From Proteobacteria bacterium DTSAM18 (lineage in GTDB: Bacteria; Myxococcota_A; UBA796; GCA-2862545), in NCBI GenBank assembly GCA_028767165.1, contig JARACJ010000007.1, positions 186,001 through 250,000 on the forward strand: DNA of 64,000 nucleotides, in the 5' to 3' direction. The translations under genes were made by a program, and so were the position numbers. The notes beneath the pieces are model-generated. The model saw only the letters and a program-made list of their open reading frames with translations, did not search any database and was not told where the DNA came from. This document shows, in pieces, positions 62,770-64,000 of the stretch. Numbering within the stretch: position 1 is the first letter of the stretch; every line of letters begins with the position of its first letter.

Positions 62770-64000
62770 GGGACTGGAGAATCTGGGTCGTGATCCTCGC
62801 CATCGTGCTGCCGAGCGTGGCCGAGCTCATCAGTGGGCAGGTGCTGCCGGTGCTCGATGGGCAGCTCGAGGACTTCGAGGCCTACAAGCCACCGCTGGTG
62901 TGCAAGGTCTACGACGACCAGGGGCAGCTGTTCGACGAGTTCGCCCTCGTGCGTCGCGTGTGGGTGGATCTCGAGGAGATCCCGGACGTGGCCTGGCAGG
63001 CGATCATCGCGGCGGAGGACAACCGCTTCTTCAAGCACATCGGCGTGGATCCCATCGGCATCGGTCGCGCGGCCTGGGTGAACCTGCAGGCCGGCACCAT
63101 CGAGGAGGGTGGATCCACGCTCACGCAGCAGCTCGTGAAGAACACCGTGGTCGGCAACGCCCGCAGCTACCAGCGCAAGGCGATGGAGGCGCTGCTCGCC
63201 ATCCGCCTCGAACACCGCCACAGCAAGGAGGAGATCCTCGAGCTGTACCTGAACTACGTCTACCTGGGATCGGGCAACTACGGCGTGGAGGCCGCGGCAC
63301 AGGACTACTTCGGCGTGTCGGCACGGGAGCTGTCCGCCGGTCAGGCCGCCCTGCTGGCGGGGCTCATTCCCTCGCCCTCGGCGTGGAGTCCGCGGCGGGA
63401 CCTGTACGGGGCCATGGAGCGCCGGGATCGGGTGCTCGAGAAGATGGTCGAGCTGGACTACCTGAGCGAGCAGGAGGCCGAGCGCGCCATGCAGGAGCCG
63501 GTGGATCCACCGGAGCGCCAGTGGGACGAGTTCGAGCGCGGCACGTCGTACCGCACGGCCGTGAGGCGTGAGGTCCGCCGCGTGCTGGGCGACGAGTGGC
63601 CCTTCGGCCAGGGCCTGCGGATCCACACGCCCATCAACCACACCGTGCAGCTCGTGGCCGAGGACGCGGTCCGCAAGGCCGCCCAGGCCGTGCAGGTGCG
63701 TCAGGGCCACAACCGGCCCACGCGACGCCTGCTGGGCGTGGATCTGGAGGCGGCCATGGGGCCCGACTTCCCGGGCCTCGAGGGGGATCCGACCACCGAC
63801 GACTGCTTCGAGTCCGTGTACATGGGCTCCCGCCAGGTGGGCTCCAAGGGGCAGACCTTCAAGCTCACCGGCACCGCCTGGACCCGTCGCGTCCGCCCGC
63901 TCAACGAGAAGGGAAGCAAGCCGTCCTTCGGCTACGTGGTCCGCGAGGGGCACGTGGTGAAGGTCTGCAAGGTGGAGCGCGAGGGCTACGTGGATCTGGC
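62766..64000 (+). CDS. class A penicillin-binding protein (GT51), 3' cut by window edge
   Basis: The frame from ATG 62766 runs open to the window end (411 codons). An N-terminal membrane anchor (WRIWVVILAIVLPSVAELI) precedes a GT51 peptidoglycan glycosyltransferase domain with AAEDNRFFKHIGVDPIGIG (catalytic Glu 84), EEGGSTLTQQLVKN, RKAMEALLAIRLEHRHSKEE and LNYVYLGSGNYGVEAAAQDY. The region after residue 240 is the linker before the transpeptidase domain, which lies beyond the window. It is a PBP1a-type enzyme that polymerises and cross-links peptidoglycan. It is the third gene of an operon joined by ATGA overlaps. Confidence 0.93.
   Translation, partial: MRDWRIWVVILAIVLPSVAELISGQVLPVLDGQLEDFEAYKPPLVCKVYDDQGQLFDEFALVRRVWVDLEEIPDVAWQAIIAAEDNRFFKHIGVDPIGIGRAAWVNLQAGTIEEGGSTLTQQLVKNTVVGNARSYQRKAMEALLAIRLEHRHSKEEILELYLNYVYLGSGNYGVEAAAQDYFGVSARELSAGQAALLAGLIPSPSAWSPRRDLYGAMERRDRVLEKMVELDYLSEQEAERAMQEPVDPPERQWDEFERGTSYRTAVRREVRRVLGDEWPFGQGLRIHTPINHTVQLVAEDAVRKAAQAVQVRQGHNRPTRRLLGVDLEAAMGPDFPGLEGDPTTDDCFESVYMGSRQVGSKGQTFKLTGTAWTRRVRPLNEKGSKPSFGYVVREGHVVKVCKVEREGYVDL

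Overview
The window is 64 kb of GC-rich bacterial chromosome. It holds about 52 apparently intact genes, two of them cut by the window ends, and several decayed ones, packed closely on both strands. No rRNA, tRNA, phage genes, transposase or CRISPR array was recognised. Three things point to Myxococcota (former Deltaproteobacteria), probably an uncultivated lineage. These are many lipoproteins with Asp/Thr-rich linkers after the lipobox, a secreted protein ending in a MYXO-CTERM-like tail (Cys, hydrophobic stretch, RRRR), and a DHCR24-like sterol reductase. This placement is an inference from gene style; no marker gene was available.

Left part (1-22 kb): the 3' part of a UvrD-type helicase gene; a DHCR24-like flavoprotein; two decayed gene fragments meeting head to head at about 3608; an FG-GAP/VCBS lipoprotein; an APC permease; small conserved unknowns (DUF6176-like, DUF2200); a methyltransferase-TPR protein; a YjdM/PhnA zinc-ribbon protein; an HIT-HNH gene pair; an alpha/beta hydrolase with a DUF318 permease; a VWA lipoprotein gene broken by one in-frame TGA; and an HExxH metalloprotease. 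A 69-bp perfect direct repeat brackets an unknown gene beside the prepilin peptidase gene.

Middle (22-40 kb): prepilin peptidase; a Ser/Ala/Arg-rich secreted protein with palindromic repeats inside its reading frame and WxxGxW-like repeats; a CPA2 antiporter; an rRNA/tRNA-processing pair (TrmH-like, YhbY); TPR protein plus peptide deformylase; an overlapping run of GT87 transferase, YhhQ queuosine-precursor transporter, pteridine reductase and FolB; then a compact SUF iron-sulfur operon (Rrf2 regulator, sufB, sufC, sufD, sufS, DUF59 protein).

Right part (39.5-64 kb): a tandem family of VWA lipoproteins (four full copies and one internally deleted copy), a YpfJ-type metallopeptidase, a YgfZ-TPR fusion beside an A-type Fe-S carrier, the threonine catabolic enzymes Kbl and Tdh on either side of three tandem outer-membrane barrel paralogues and a large lipoprotein, a YigZ protein, and a three-gene overlapping operon ending in a class A penicillin-binding protein.

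The non-coding DNA is unusually structured. There are two homologous intergenic elements bracketed by inverted copies of CATGAGGCCATGAAT, heptanucleotide tandem repeats, and a dispersed 'CACGGAG' repeat present once alone and once as an inverted pair around an AT-rich island. Together with the gene fragments and paralogue arrays they suggest a genome with active small-scale duplication and recombination. The strongest candidates for something undescribed are the VWA lipoprotein family with its decaying members, the inverted-repeat elements around tdh/yigZ, and the 69-bp direct-repeat cassette.
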